Part shown: positions 33,496-45,574 of the stretch, piece by piece
Position numbering within the stretch: the first letter of the stretch is position 1
Layout of the letters: each line of letters opens with the position of its first letter
NCBI GenBank assembly: GCA_022578965.1
Contig: MU400510.1
Span: 372,001-436,000, forward strand
Reading direction: 5' to 3'
DNA length: 64,000 nt
Source: Xylaria sp. FL1777
Lineage: Eukaryota > Ascomycota > Sordariomycetes > Xylariales > Xylariaceae
The notes under the pieces: model-generated
The model's database searches: none
What the model was told of the DNA's origin: nothing
Seen by the model: only the letters and a program-made list of their open reading frames with translations
Made by a program: the position numbers and the translations under genes

Positions 33496-34827
33496 ATGTC
33501 GTGGGAAAGGGTATCAGAAACACGCTGGGAGCGTCCAGTAGACGGCCTTGAGGGCTACTTTGTTGTCATGGCAGATATTTCCGCTGGCTTATGCGGTGGA
33601 CGTGAACACTATACTCTTTTTTCTAATATCAAGCTGGAAACGACGGAATCAGATATAGTGTCGGCCCTCAGGCATGCCTGGAAGCAGATACGCTACGAGC
33701 AGCCTCAGATCGCTACAAGCGTCGAGAGAATGAAGAAGGTGTATGAAACTCCGAATTCGAAAGCTTTGGAGGAATGGCTCGCCTCAACGTTTATCATCTC
33801 TCCGGCAGCTGACGCTGACGAGCTCTACATCTCTGCGGAGCCCATTAAGCAAGCTACGATATACTACCTACCCAAGTCCTCGGAAGTCGTCTTCCGTGGT
33901 CATCATCACACGATCGATGGCACCGGTGTTCTCTTATTCTGGGACAGCTACCTAGAAGCACTGAAGTCGCCGGCCAAGAATATTGAATTTGGCGACGAGC
34001 CAGCTCGGCTTGCCCCGGCCATGGAGAAAGTGCTCGGCTACCCTGAAAAGCCGACACAAGAGCTCAACGATAAAGCAACGGCGCTATTCATGGGCTGGGC
34101 TACCAGTATTCCTGGTATCGGACCCGTGTCGCAACTGGGGGTGGCTCCTTCGGGCAGATGCCAGAACACCGAACTAGTATTCCCGGCAGATGTCACGAAC
34201 GCATTAGTTAGAGCGTGCAAGGGCAAAGGCGTCAGCGTGACTGCGGCTGTCCACGCCGCTTATATCAAAGCCATTGAGAAACACGCCGACCCTAACTCCA
34301 AGCTGTCGGAGTACGTGACAGCCAACCAGTTCAACCTCCGCCCATATCTCCCGGAGCCATACAACTCGAGCAAATACGCAGTATCGGTTTACTATTCGCC
34401 TGTACCCTACAAAGCTGATCTCCCCGCCTCGTACTGGGATTTAGCTAGGTCTCTGCACGAATATTACCAGACTTCGTTCAAAGGCAATCCCGAGGCGCTC
34501 GAGTTAAAGGGCCATATGGCACGAGTGATGTGCGGAGCCGTCCAGACACCCGAGTTCCTTGCTAGTCCAATTCCGAAGGATGCCTTGGTGAGCAGCTTGG
34601 GAATTACCGAACGCTATATGCAGCGAGAGTACGGCAGCGGAATCAAGGTCAAAGACCTCAAAGTCGGCGTTGATATTGTGATGGGCATGAGTATGTTTTT
34701 CCTTTACACCTTTCAGGACCAGTTGAGACTAGTATATTGTTTCAACGATGGGTTTGAGAAGGCAGAGGATATCCAGAAGTACTTAGATGAGGTACAGGCG
34801 GTTCTCACTCAAGAATTGCTAGAGTAA
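33496..34827 (+). CDS. Tri3-like CoA-dependent acyltransferase (condensation-domain superfamily)
   Basis: Intronless 443-aa protein starting at ATG 33496 (MSWERVSETRWERPVDGLEG). It carries the HHxxxDG catalytic signature of BAHD/condensation acyltransferases: HHHTIDG at residues 136-142. The structural end-motif region is less clear. Length and N terminus resemble the fungal 15-O-acetyltransferase (Tri3) group, which acylates secondary-metabolite hydroxyls. Resemblance to that group is from motif and general architecture; the substrate cannot be read from sequence. No polyketide synthase, terpene synthase, P450 or transporter is adjacent, so it is not part of an obvious biosynthetic cluster in this window. 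Intron-free structure contrasts with most neighbours. Confidence 0.75.
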   Translation: MSWERVSETRWERPVDGLEGYFVVMADISAGLCGGREHYTLFSNIKLETTESDIVSALRHAWKQIRYEQPQIATSVERMKKVYETPNSKALEEWLASTFIISPAADADELYISAEPIKQATIYYLPKSSEVVFRGHHHTIDGTGVLLFWDSYLEALKSPAKNIEFGDEPARLAPAMEKVLGYPEKPTQELNDKATALFMGWATSIPGIGPVSQLGVAPSGRCQNTELVFPADVTNALVRACKGKGVSVTAAVHAAYIKAIEKHADPNSKLSEYVTANQFNLRPYLPEPYNSSKYAVSVYYSPVPYKADLPASYWDLARSLHEYYQTSFKGNPEALELKGHMARVMCGAVQTPEFLASPIPKDALVSSLGITERYMQREYGSGIKVKDLKVGVDIVMGMSMFFLYTFQDQLRLVYCFNDGFEKAEDIQKYLDEVQAVLTQELLE

Positions 34828-36134
34828 CATGATATGCCTGGGGTTGAAACCGACATATAGTTCTTTTCTAATCATCTAGAAGAGAGAGGGGGAGAGCTCA
34901 AGCTCTGCTGTTGTTAACGTAGCTTCACTTAGGAGAGGAACACCTTTTTCATGGCTTCTGTGGATATGCACTGTTGCGTTGCGCCATTTTACATCATGGA
35001 GCCAACTGAAACGTAAGTGAACTAACGGACTAACTTACATCTGTGACCGGGGGTGCCAGTATGCGGCCAACTTCGCCGGTCTGACCTGTCTCTGTAAAAG
35101 TAACAGTAAACATAAGTATGCAAAAATAATGGAAATAATACAAATCCTATATAAACATAGCTATACGGTAGTCTGAATGTTATCGTTATCGCCGAATCAT
35201 TACATAAGCACGAGCTCTTGATCGTCAAAAGAGAAATATCATAACTGGGATCGGCATTGATAAATGCTCCTAGATCTACCTGGGTAAGAACACGAGATGA
35301 CGCTCAATGCCCTAGAAGGCCTCGCTACGGACCATGTTTTTTAGAGGAGTACCATCTTCAACCTGTATAAATTGTACTGCTCTCCTCTCTTAATCATGAT
35401 TTCTGGTCAGGGGAGGCCACCCGTAAAAGAAGATAATCGATATCGTAACAGGTCTGGTATAGATTCTTGACATAATTGCCCTGCAGGAAGATAAGCCCGA
35501 CTTGGTACGGGCTGGTACGGATCTCTATAAAGTTCATTCTTGCGGTCATACCACCTGGTTACTGGTGCGGATGTGTTGATTTTACAATGAAGGAACCTCG
35601 GAATTTATATAATGCATTGAAAGGGGGCTAAAGAAGCTGGATTTCTTCCTGACGACTTCGTCTGTCATTACTCGATAACGTTAGAGACCTATACAACTGT
35701 ATTTTCTTTCAATGGTTCATAAGGGGGTATTTATTATTAAGTTGAAATGTATTTTCATTTAGTTTCGGATGTTGGAAACCTGGTTAGTATATATACATTT
35801 TATAACTTCTTTTCCATCATTGTATTGCGAGTGCATGTTTGACTCCAGCGACAGACCTAATGTGGACGGACGATACAACTGCTTTTTGGTTTCGGTAAGT
35901 TTCATGTCTAGGAAATTATTGTCGGAGTCAGCCCGAGGAGGTTAAGTCTTATGGGATATTTATGGTGAAGCCTCTAACACCAATAACGTGGATTAATGCC
36001 CGGTCATCATGAGGGTTGTGGGATGTGAAATTGCGAAAAGGGCACCCGGAGACGTCTGGACGACGGCAGATTTTCCAGAGGCTCGCTATTTGTTGGGTCT
36101 ATTTCTATATTGTTAACATTACGTAGCTTTCTCT
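34828..36134. other. Intergenic, 1.3 kb
   Basis: Between the 3' ends of the acyltransferase (+) and the orphan protein (-). No supported feature. Moderately AT-rich near 35580-35830. Confidence 0.5.
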
Positions 36135-37233
36135 TCACCTTGTTAGTGAACTTACTCGTATGATAAGAATAGCATGAACCCCCCAATGCGAGACCAGTTC
36201 ACGTGTCTCGAAATAGTCCATAGGATACCAGGTATCGACATGCATTGGGAAACTTGTGAAAGTATCAGCGAAGTCAATCGGCCTGTAGCTCCAGTGTTCT
36301 ATGCTGACAGGGCTGAGGGCTTTTTCATCTGCGTCCTCGGCCACATCACCGTGATCTGGTGTAAAGAAGCTAAGAAGTGTACGTTTAGCTCTCGGGATAT
36401 CTTGGAGACACCACACTTCAAATTGGGCCGGGTTTAGGTCGAAGGCGTTGGGCACACGACGTATCACTTTGCATGCCTGTGCCAGTTCTGTAAATTCAGC
36501 CCCATTTTCGAACCTAAAGGCGAAAGTGACTATTTGGATGTTGTCCTGTCCCAAAACTCTAACAACTCCAACGTCCATTTTGCAATTACGGCTGCCCCAA
36601 TCGAGAGGAATGACTGTCGGAGTTAGTCTAGGTTGGAACGTCGGAGGGATGCGAGCCCGCAATCTAGCTACCGCGGCAATCTATCCTCGGGTCAGCACTC
36701 GGTCAGGCCTTTCAAACTGGATTGGCAGAGCTAACTTTATGCGCGACCGGTAGTGTACGAAATTTGTCGAAAGGAGGCTGAAAAACAGACAAGCCATCAT
36801 CAGGTTTGACTACGACTCGATGGTACTCCATGAACATTCTTAACAGATGACTCTGCATCCTTTCAAGCGCCTGTAACACCTGCCAGTTGATATCTGGCCT
36901 CGTGGATAAGACTGGGATCCTCTGGATTATTCTGCAGTTACAGCAGAGAAGCCGCCCGCCCTGACTGGGATCGGGGTCTGGGCGGAATATATTGAGCTGA
37001 TCAAAAAAATCGAGACAGTAATTGTCTCGACGAATTGCAATTTTTTCGACGTGTTCTTTTGCTGTTATCCAGGTCGAGAGCATATACCAATTCCGAACCA
37101 TGAGGTCAACAAATGATTCAGCGAGCCCATTGACGTCGTGAATATGGAAGAGAGGATCCAAGGTCTTTTTAAGGTCGTTTTGTTTTGGAACTGGCACATT
37201 ATGACTGGCGACAGACTTTTTGGGAGCGGCCAT
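36135..37233 (-). CDS. Uncharacterised protein
   Basis: Two exons on the minus strand, 36736-37233 and 36135-36680, with a 55-nt intron (GTTAGC...GATAG) give 347 aa. Starts MAAPKKSVASHNVPVPKQND. Middle region includes WYMLSTWITAKEHVEK and a CCNC motif (GGRLLCCNCRIIQRIP, about residues 110-125). The second exon has IPPTFQPRLTPTVIPLDWGS and RVLGQDNIQIVTFAFRFENG. No family recognised; no signal peptide or membrane segment. A consensus donor (GTAAGT) near 36154 means the last few residues may be spliced differently, which would change only the C-terminal tip. Could be a lineage-specific gene. Confidence 0.55.
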
Positions 37234-38141
37234 GGCTACGTAACTGTCGATACGACGGCCTGCCGTTGGCCAAAGCAAGCTACGTGAATTTATGTTTTGT
37301 TTTTGAGGATATGGCCGTATTGGAAGGTAATGGGTGATTTGAACAATGGAAAGGAATATACCATGAGAAGAAGAAGAGATAGTCTGCTTTAGAATCTAAA
37401 AAGGTAGCTGACTGAGAAGACAACTCAGCTACCTTCATGACAGGATTCACCAAGGGAGGGGATGTGCAGTCAAGCCAACTAAGAGAGAGGATGGAGGAAG
37501 AAAGCAATTCCAACCCACCCAGCAAGCAACGACCTTGCCAGGCATTCTTGCCCTTCTCTTGCCCACCCATCCGCTTAAAGTTGCAACAGTTCTCTGGAAA
37601 GTTGACATGTGCTGCTTGGGAAAATAATGAATGATGAAGTCAGATCCTTGGAAAGACCATGTCATTTTTCTGTTCGGCCTGCTCTTACTACTTTAGGTCA
37701 AGTATCTCATGATGACATCTAACATGGAAGTAATACAGCTTTTGTGAACATGTAGGAGCTCACCTTATTTGGATAGGTACATAGATAGGGTCGTGGGACT
37801 ACATCCTTTTGGAGTAGGACGTAGCTGCTAAACGTATACAAAATACTGTAATACATCGTCAAATAAATATCAATTGCCGCCCAAGCGCGGGTTTCAACGC
37901 CTACCAAACCATAGCCGTAGATGCTTTCTATGCGAAACGACCACCCTAATTGATACACATGCCTAGCTTGAGGAGAGATCATCTTTTACCTAGTTAATGG
38001 AGCAAACCGTCCGTCACCAGGCTTGAAAACATCGCATCAGCGTCATATCGATGTCGAGTTAATATCCTACACTATTATTCATTATATGTACAGCGGCTCG
38101 ACAGCTGGCGCCTTTGCTCAATGTAGAACCAACGTCGAATG
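37234..38141. other. Intergenic, 0.9 kb
   Basis: Between the orphan gene start and the 3' end of TIM23. Short frames at 37280-37982 show no domain. Holds the orphan gene's promoter. Confidence 0.5.
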
Positions 38142-38908
38142 TTATAGATTCTCATGTTCGTGGGTTTGCGGTGTCGGACTTGCGATAATAACCCTTCTCG
38201 TCACCTGCTAGAAGTTAGCTTCGGCCGACGCGATTTTGTAATAAGTGAGCATCTTACCGCCCAGGCGGCAGCAATCGAGGCAACCACACCGCCCGATATC
38301 AGCATTTGCCGGGCTCCCCGCGTGCTCCTGAAGATCATACCACTCAGCCCTCCTGCGAAGATGGTGTTGGCGGCATCATGCTTGCCCCTGAAGTAGCCTA
38401 TCAGAGAGTTGACACAATTGTAGGTAATAGCAACGACGCCAGCCGAGTTGCCCAGGAAGGGACCTCTCCGTGTGATTGAATTGAGTACCGAGTTTAGGCG
38501 CAACTTAGGTGGCTGGCCGGCCGACTTTCGGAGACCTTCCTGAAGACCCCAAGCACCACCTATCGACAGGGCGGTAAGATATGTAATACCAGTTCCGTAA
38601 CATAGATCGTCACTAAAGCCACGCGATGGGATGGCAGTGTGTGCCCCGGGCAAGTCGGTAAGCGCCGAGTCTTCTAAACTTAAGTACTCGAGATTCTCCT
38701 TGTTGAGGCCAGCCAGAGGGTGGAGCTGAGAGGGGTCGGCAAAAGCAGAGCTGTTTAGGAAGGCATCGACACCTTGGGCCTCGGACGGGTCGAAAGGGCT
38801 TGGACTGAATGTGTCGGTACGTGTAGATGTGGAGGGCGCAGGAGAGGCGGGTTGCTGTTGGGCGGATGACGAAGACTTGCGTCCCGTGAGGGCGTCCCAG
38901 ATAGACAT
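38142..38908 (-). CDS. TIM23: Mitochondrial inner membrane translocase subunit Tim23
   Basis: Channel subunit of the presequence translocase (TIM23 complex). Two exons, 38258-38908 and 38142-38204, with a 53-nt intron, give 237 aa. The N-terminal third is Ser/Pro-rich and intermembrane-space facing (MSIWDALTGRKSSSSAQQQP). It is followed by LHPLAGLNKENLEYLSLED and the Tim17/22/23 core: GFSDDLCYGTGITYLTALSI and a GAWG motif, NSVLNSITRRGPFLGNSAGV, NCVNSLIGYFRGKHDAANTI, FAGGLSGMIFRSTRG. Four hydrophobic segments with Gly-rich packing fit the family. The last exon adds only VTRRVIIASPTPQTHEHENL. The ATG at 38908 gives the usual start. Confidence 0.93.
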
Positions 38909-39492
38909 TTTCGAGATAACAGGGATAATAAAATCGTACAAGCGCAAGAAGAGAAAAGAAACGAAGAGGAAAACGCAAAGTCGGAGAGGTGGGCCAACAA
39001 AAGGGTATGTCGCGTAATATCGGTAAGTTCGAAATGACCGTGGGTGTGGGCGTGGGCGTGGGCGTATGTGTAAGTAGGTATCGTGTGCGTCGCAACACTT
39101 GATTTTGAAGATGATGGAAGCTTGAAGGTGGACTAAAAAATGTTTCCTACTGTGCTGTATCTGCATATGAAAATCAACCCCCTTGTTGTTCCGAGTGGCC
39201 CGTGCAGGCTCCTCTTTAGTATGTATCTCTCTATATCTGTCTACATAGGTATACCTGTAATACCTACTAATCTGGGCCAGAGTCTAGCTATCTAAGAATG
39301 TAGACTAGGTACCTAACTGGTACCTGGTAGGGGTCTAGGCACTTAGACCCCCGTTGAAAATCCTGGATGCCACCAAAAAGGGTCCCTTGCTAGTTAGTGC
39401 ATACCCAAGGTATTAAAACTTCCTTCAATACTGAGCGCAAGTAGGGTATTTTTTAATCTGTTGGCTTTTGGGGGAACGACGAGGTAATTTGT

Positions 39493-39556
<64 letters not shown>

Positions 39557-39683
39557 ATTATACAGAAGAAATGTCTAATCGACCTGTTTAGTTCCGTCCT
39601 CGCAGCCATATACTGCAGCCGTCTCAAGGTGGCCGGACCAAAACAGCGATAGGTGTCGATCAAATGGTAGAACAAGCACCACG
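38909..39683. promoter_or_regulatory. Divergent upstream region of TIM23 and the THADA-like gene
   Basis: 775 bp between divergent start codons. It contains a GTGGGC run near 39041-39065, CCTAGGTA-like words at 39301-39330 and the TTTC microsatellite listed next. Both promoters must lie here. Confidence 0.5.
39492..39556. repeat. (TTTC)n microsatellite
   Basis: About sixteen tandem TTTC units, 65 bp. It lies about 130 bp upstream of the THADA-like start codon, so it may be in that gene's promoter or leader as a pyrimidine tract. On the minus strand it gives a KKER repeat frame that is not a gene. Confidence 0.95.
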
Positions 39684-42600
39684 ATGAGTTTGAATGGGCT
39701 TCCCGAAATCAGGGACACGGCCTTCAATCAAAGGGCTGCGGTTGTGTGGCTAGAACAACAGCCCGAGGAGGTTCAATCGTCGTAAGTCCAAGGATGGTTC
39801 TTACATTGCGCCTCATCCCTATGCTCACCAACGTAATAGTCTAGTTGAACATGTTTTCGAGGGACTTCTCTCCCATGCCTCACAGCCGAAGCAATCTTCG
39901 GGTAATGCCTGCAGCAAACTATGCGGATTCGTGGAGGATTGCTCTAAATCCGCTTCGCCTATGCTTAAGAGCTTCGCATTTGGTCAAGCGACTAGCATGA
40001 GATTGTTCAGCTATTTCACCGAGTGGAACGAGCAAGATGCTCATAGGTCTATGCGCCTCGTCCTCGACTATATCGTCTCCTCAATTATGTGGAATCCCGA
40101 TATGGAAATTAGTAAATCGATTAAGAATAGTATTTTACACGATACTGTTTCTGTCATCACTCTACAAGCTTCCAGGCCGTCGACAAAATCTTCCATGATT
40201 GCCCTCGACCATTTCTTACAGAAGAAAGCTGTGTATCTCGGCGAGATTCTGCATATATATCAACACCTTCGTGCAGACATGCGGGAGGCTACGTGGGATT
40301 CGTTTATCTCCCAGGTGTTCGCATGGATGGAATTGCAAAATGTGTGGACTGTAGCTGGTAAGCTTTTAGTCACCATCCTAACACAGCCATGGCATCGAGA
40401 CGATAAATCTTCTAGACACCATCCCGATACCTGGCACAAGTTTATCTCAAACGGCTTGAAGTCCAACTATGAGCTCCTCGAACCAATCAAAATTTATGTT
40501 TTCATGCCTCTGTTCAGGGCCGATCCAACCTCAACTTTGACGTATCTTAATAAGTTGACCTCACTCCAGAAGCTCACAACCAACGACGGTCAAGGCTGGG
40601 ATATAAATGCCATGCTTTGGGTTGCTCTTCTTGAGGCGGGAAAGAAGACTGGTGTGGTGGGTGAACCAAATCATGGTGAGTGAATTAGTCTTGGGGTCTA
40701 TGGATTACATGTTAAGACGTCCAAGCAGGTTCAAAAAATAAAGTAAGGGTAGCTAGCCAGCTTCCGACGCATATCCTAGAGACTCTGCTCTGTCATAGGT
40801 CTCATGAAGCACGCGCTTCTGGGCTGTCTATCCTTGTTGCATCACCATCGACGGCAAAACCGTTTGCTTTGGAGACTCTTCAACTTCTACAGAAGCATCT
40901 TCCTTCTTTCTATGAAGATGTTGATCCAAAAATTAGATATGACGTTTTAGGCCATTCGAGAAATATCATCCGACGTCTCCATAATTCCCTTGATACTCTG
41001 CGTAGAGAATCCGTTCGTGCGCCAAAGAGGTCGAAGGACATGGCGATAGCTTCTGAAGTCACGGATTCGAAAAATGAACAAATAAGTCAAGGTAGTAGTC
41101 AATTGATCACCAAGGACACTGAGGTCAAGTCTCAGACGGAGACGCTACGTGAGCATGAAGAATTTATTGAGTGGTATGCGAGTTTCCTTAAGGGAGAGCT
41201 TGTCCCTACTGCGTCATATCAACGACATATAACATCTCTGAGGGCTATGAACTATTTTCTAAAGTCGAGCTTAGTCCAACGGGGCGAGGTATCAATCATA
41301 GGCCGCCCTGCAAGTCTTCTGATTGATAGCACATGGTTCCGATCAGTTCTTGACCTCATCATGGACCCCTACGACGATGTGAGAGAGACCGCTGCATCGC
41401 TAATTATGCATCTTCAGCCTAGAGGATCAATGTCCGGACCACCTGTGCATATCAATGGTCTACTTTTCACTCCTTTTGAAGAGCTGCAGAGGTTTTGTCA
41501 GAAGGCAAATGAGCTCGCTCTGAAGACTGCTCGCGCCGACCACTGCGACGGCGCTGCAAGGGCACAGGAACTATTATGTCGATGGAGCCCTGATTTCGAG
41601 GAAGTAGTGAACTTATTAGAGGCTACATTTTCAAGTCTGGAGAATAAGCTCTGTGCGGCAGAAAGAGATCTAGCGGCAGCAATTCTTCAAGCCCCAGTAC
41701 ACGGCGATTTCGCATCTCTTAGGTAAATCAAGAAAATCTCTTCAAATTGCAGGACACGGTACTAATTGAGATTTAGATATATCTGGAGTTCACTTGCTGG
41801 TATCGAGCTCGATCAGCGTTATCTCACAATTCTCGACGGTTTTCAGCAACGCGTAATTTCATGCTGCCAACGAATTTGGCAGGTGGTCCAGCACATCCTA
41901 TGTGACGATTCTCCTGAGGGCAACTTACCGGAAGAGCTCCAGCAAATAGAGGGACTTGACACGAAAGATCTTTTAAGCTATAGCTTCAGAGCCATACACG
42001 AGTCAAGGTAAGGATTAGTCTAGTCATGAGAATGCTATTGTTGACTCTCTATAGTAACCTAATGCGTACTATAGCACACAATGCGCGCTATGACCAGAGA
42101 CACGGATACCTTGCTCCTTCTCGGCAAACTTTTGAGGATATTGGAAACTTGACGTTTGATCAGTTATCAAATCTACGGCACAGAGGAGCATTTTCAACTG
42201 TTTCTCAAACATTCACAACTTGTTGTCAACTTGTCCAGAGTATACCAGCTACCAGGGACAATGGTAGAGGTTTGCTGGAAAGGTGGTACGAGGTAAGCCA
42301 GTTTCATGCTCAGGACGACATTACGTGGTGCTAACTCTCATAGGGAGCGCTGAACTGTATATACACGCAAGGCTCAACGACTCGGAGATCGGCGGGTATA
42401 CCTGCCATCATCGTCGGTATATTGGCGTCGAAGGCCGACAGTCCTTCTTTTAGTGATGTTATTGTTAGATTACAAGAAATAGGGCGGCAGCCAGCTTTCG
42501 TATCGGAGACGGACGGATCCAACCTTGCACAAGTGCATGCACTTAATTGCTTGAAAGACATCTTCAAAACATCTTTCCTGAGCCACCGAGCCGAAGCATA

Positions 42601-44917
42601 CCTGATAGACTGCTTGCAATTAGCCGCACTGAGTCTCCAATCGGAAGTGTAAGCCATTTTGTGACTGCCGCTTTAAGAACGAAGCTAACTAGAATAGATG
42701 GGCAATCCGAAACTGCGGTCTCCTGCTTTTGCGAAGCCTAATAGACAATCTCTTCGGTACAAATGAGAATAAATTAGCTATGGAAGCCGGATGGGACGGC
42801 CGAGCTGTCAGGATCTCATACCACAAATTCGAAGCGCTCCCTTCGCTTCTGATTAATCTCCTGGAGCTAGGAAAGAAATCGTCTAGCGCTATGATCGGCG
42901 CCCAGTCGGCTGAAGCGGTATTTCCAGCACTTGATATCATTCGACGTGCTGGGCCACCGGAAGGATACCTTGAAAAACTATATGATATTATTTCCTGGTA
43001 TTTGGGTAGCCACATATGGCATGTGAGAGAGATCGCGGCCAGGACCTTGTGCTCCTTACTTCTTACACCTAGTTGGCTCGAATCTATTGCATTACTTATC
43101 AATAGTCCAGGCCAAACCTCTAATCAGCTACATGGGGCACTTTTCACACTTAGATTTCTTCTCGAACGGCTTGTTCAAGTCATGCCGGACCAACTTTCTG
43201 GTAGGTCCTAGTCGTCTGCGTTATCGCTAATCAGTACGAGTATGCTAATAGAAGTAGAGAAAAACATCAATGCTGTCTACGGGATTTTAGGCGATTTATC
43301 AACTTCGAGCAATTGTCTAGGCACATGCACGGAAGTTCAAGCTGTGTATATGGACATTCTCAACTTCATGTCAAAGACTGTTCAAACACAGACAAAGTGG
43401 TTGCTCCAAGATTCCATAACAACTGGAGCCCAGAGTAAAAGCCAGAAACCACTCGCGCTATTAAATATCAGAACAGGTGAAACAATTGTGCATCGCGCCT
43501 TCGAAAGAACCGACGAGGAAGGAAGTGATATGCTGGATCAAGAACTGAAGACCGCTCTGGCAACTGATATCAATGTCGCATGCGGAATGCTTGAGACCAT
43601 ATCAAGTCATAATTTGCCACTTACGGAAATGGCTCAATTACGTCTTACTACTCTGTATGTCGACGTATGCTTCGCTACCAAAGCGCCAGAGCCACGAACG
43701 GTAGCCTTGGAAGCTCTCTCGTCTCTGATAGATGTCCTCTTGAACTGTACGTCGGAAGATAGCACATTGAGTGTTGTGCCGCCCGAGCAGATATTACTTG
43801 CTTTATGGGAGAATCTCCATAATAAACCCATTAATTCAACCCTTTCAGACGCTATCATACGCGTCAGCGGGTCACTTCTAGCAACCTCTCTCATTCGTGC
43901 GGACAGACAAGTTGATAAGAGTCTTGCACAACGGCTAAGCAGTTGGGCCGCCCTGATGAGTGATGCTGGGATGGCAGACCGAGTAAGTTTGACAAGACTT
44001 ATGTATACACTGGAGAAAACCCGAAACTAACCAAGAGGCAGCCCTTTGATACCCGTATAGCCGCTGTCGCAGCCATCAACTCCCTCTCTAATATTGTCCG
44101 ATTTCCTAGTGATAGCTTTGACAATAGTGTCCCCAAAATTCACCATGCCCACTTGCCTTGGCTTGTTGCACTTTACGACGCGCTCACGGATGATGATATC
44201 GAAGTCCGGGAAGCTGCTGCTCGAGCTACAAGCCCCATTCTAGGCTTGGCGCTCGTGCCGGTTGAGGCCGGGACTCAACTTTTGCGCTGGCTTGCCAAGC
44301 ACTTTGGACATGAGCCTGATTTCCTCATGCATGTTGCAGGGCGTATGGTTGGACACAACTTCGGTTCTACCTCATTTGTCATCACATCCGCTCCAGGAGG
44401 AGACCCAACTGATGTCAGTGGGATGAGCTGGATATCAGCACAAACCCAACTCACAGAGGCTATGCGCTTCGATGACTCACTGTTCGTCATTGAGGAACAT
44501 AATCAGTATATTGACGAGGTACGGGAGGCACAAAGGTGGGTGGATGTGTTCGTATCCTCGGGTTTATCTAGGACAAAGGATGCTGGAGATAGTGCAAGAA
44601 AAGCCCTCGCAGAATGGACACTGGCGAGCTTGCGCACACTAATTGAAATCGCCCAGTCCGAGTCCGCCACGAGAGGCGATGGTCCCCTAGGATGGACATC
44701 GAAACCAGAGGTCTTTGCGATCTGTTCACGTATCCTGCTCTGTGCCTCTGCGCTTGCAAAATTCAAGAACACACATCAAGCCCATAGCCACGGGGACGAG
44801 GAAGGACAGGTGTATACAGATGTATCAGTGGAATTGGGCCGGTTCTGGCAGCTAGGTCATGATGATCGAACGAGACTCCACGGATTGCTACTCCAGATGT
44901 GTGGGATTGAAGAATAG
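39684..44917 (+). CDS. TRM732: THADA/TRM732 family protein (DUF2428)
   Basis: In yeast, Trm732 partners the methyltransferase Trm7 for 2'-O-methylation of tRNA position 32 (family knowledge). Nine exons: 39684-39781, 39840-40675, 40729-41722, 41777-42007, 42055-42292, 42344-42648, 42698-43200, 43252-43982 and 44042-44917. All junctions keep frame and give 1603 aa. The protein is an all-helical repeat. The DUF2428 core spans about residues 800-950, including STTRRSAGIPAIIVGILASK, QVHALNCLKDIFKTSFLS and VWAIRNCGLLLLRSLIDNLF. Later blocks WYLGSHIWHVREIAARTLCS and HLPWLVALYDALTDDD followed by IEVREAAARA are HEAT-like. There is no catalytic methyltransferase domain, as expected. Introns are 46-61 nt. 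The gene could be mis-annotated as several small genes. Confidence 0.9.
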
Positions 44918-45574
44918 AACCAACCATGTTCCACTGATGTTTAACACCTCTTGTTAAATTGCACCCTCATGTGCGTCGTGACTTATTAACACTCTCAACC
45001 TTGATTTACCTCTATTTTGGCTCGAAATGATAAAATGATATGCCTAGAGTAACTGATAGATTTAGACCCTTGTCTTATTTCTGAGTCGCGAAATCCTCGA
45101 TTGTCCCTTTCCCGGGCTCATCAAGGAATAGACATATACTGTCTTCACTAAATAGTCATCTCGAAGAGAACAATGCTGTAAGTTACTCGCGTTGGCATGG
45201 GCAAGCTGCTAATTTAATTTACATGTACTTCGTAGGTATGAAATCAACGTGCCTTACCCTACCGTTGGGACAGTTCCGCGTCCCGGGTATAATGTGGAGT
45301 GTGCTTTAGCGTCAACTAGGTACCCCCGGATTACATGAAGCCCGGACCTCTACAGGGGTACAGGGGCCTACAGGGGTGGGAATCCCTGACATCCAAGCGA
45401 CACTACGACCGCCTCCCGAGGTTCTTACTTAGGCATTCAACCTTGTTGGTCCTAGATCCTCAACTATCGTCGCTCTTTTAGCAATCCTTAATTCTTCAAG
45501 AATGAGGCAGAGTAGCCCCGATTTCGATATTCTCCCATGATAGAACCAATTGCCCACGACTCTTGCCGTTGGAC
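44918..45574. other. Intergenic, 0.66 kb
   Basis: Between THADA-like and LAS21, same strand. Contains the LAS21 promoter. A minus-strand frame at 45429-45737 overlaps the first LAS21 exon and is a shadow. Confidence 0.5.

Noticed and set aside
39394..39675. 93-codon frame with KKER repeats
   Set aside because: Produced by the TTTC microsatellite; no conserved flanks.
39684..44917. Five or more separate small genes
   Set aside because: All pieces join through short phase-matched introns into one THADA/TRM732 protein.
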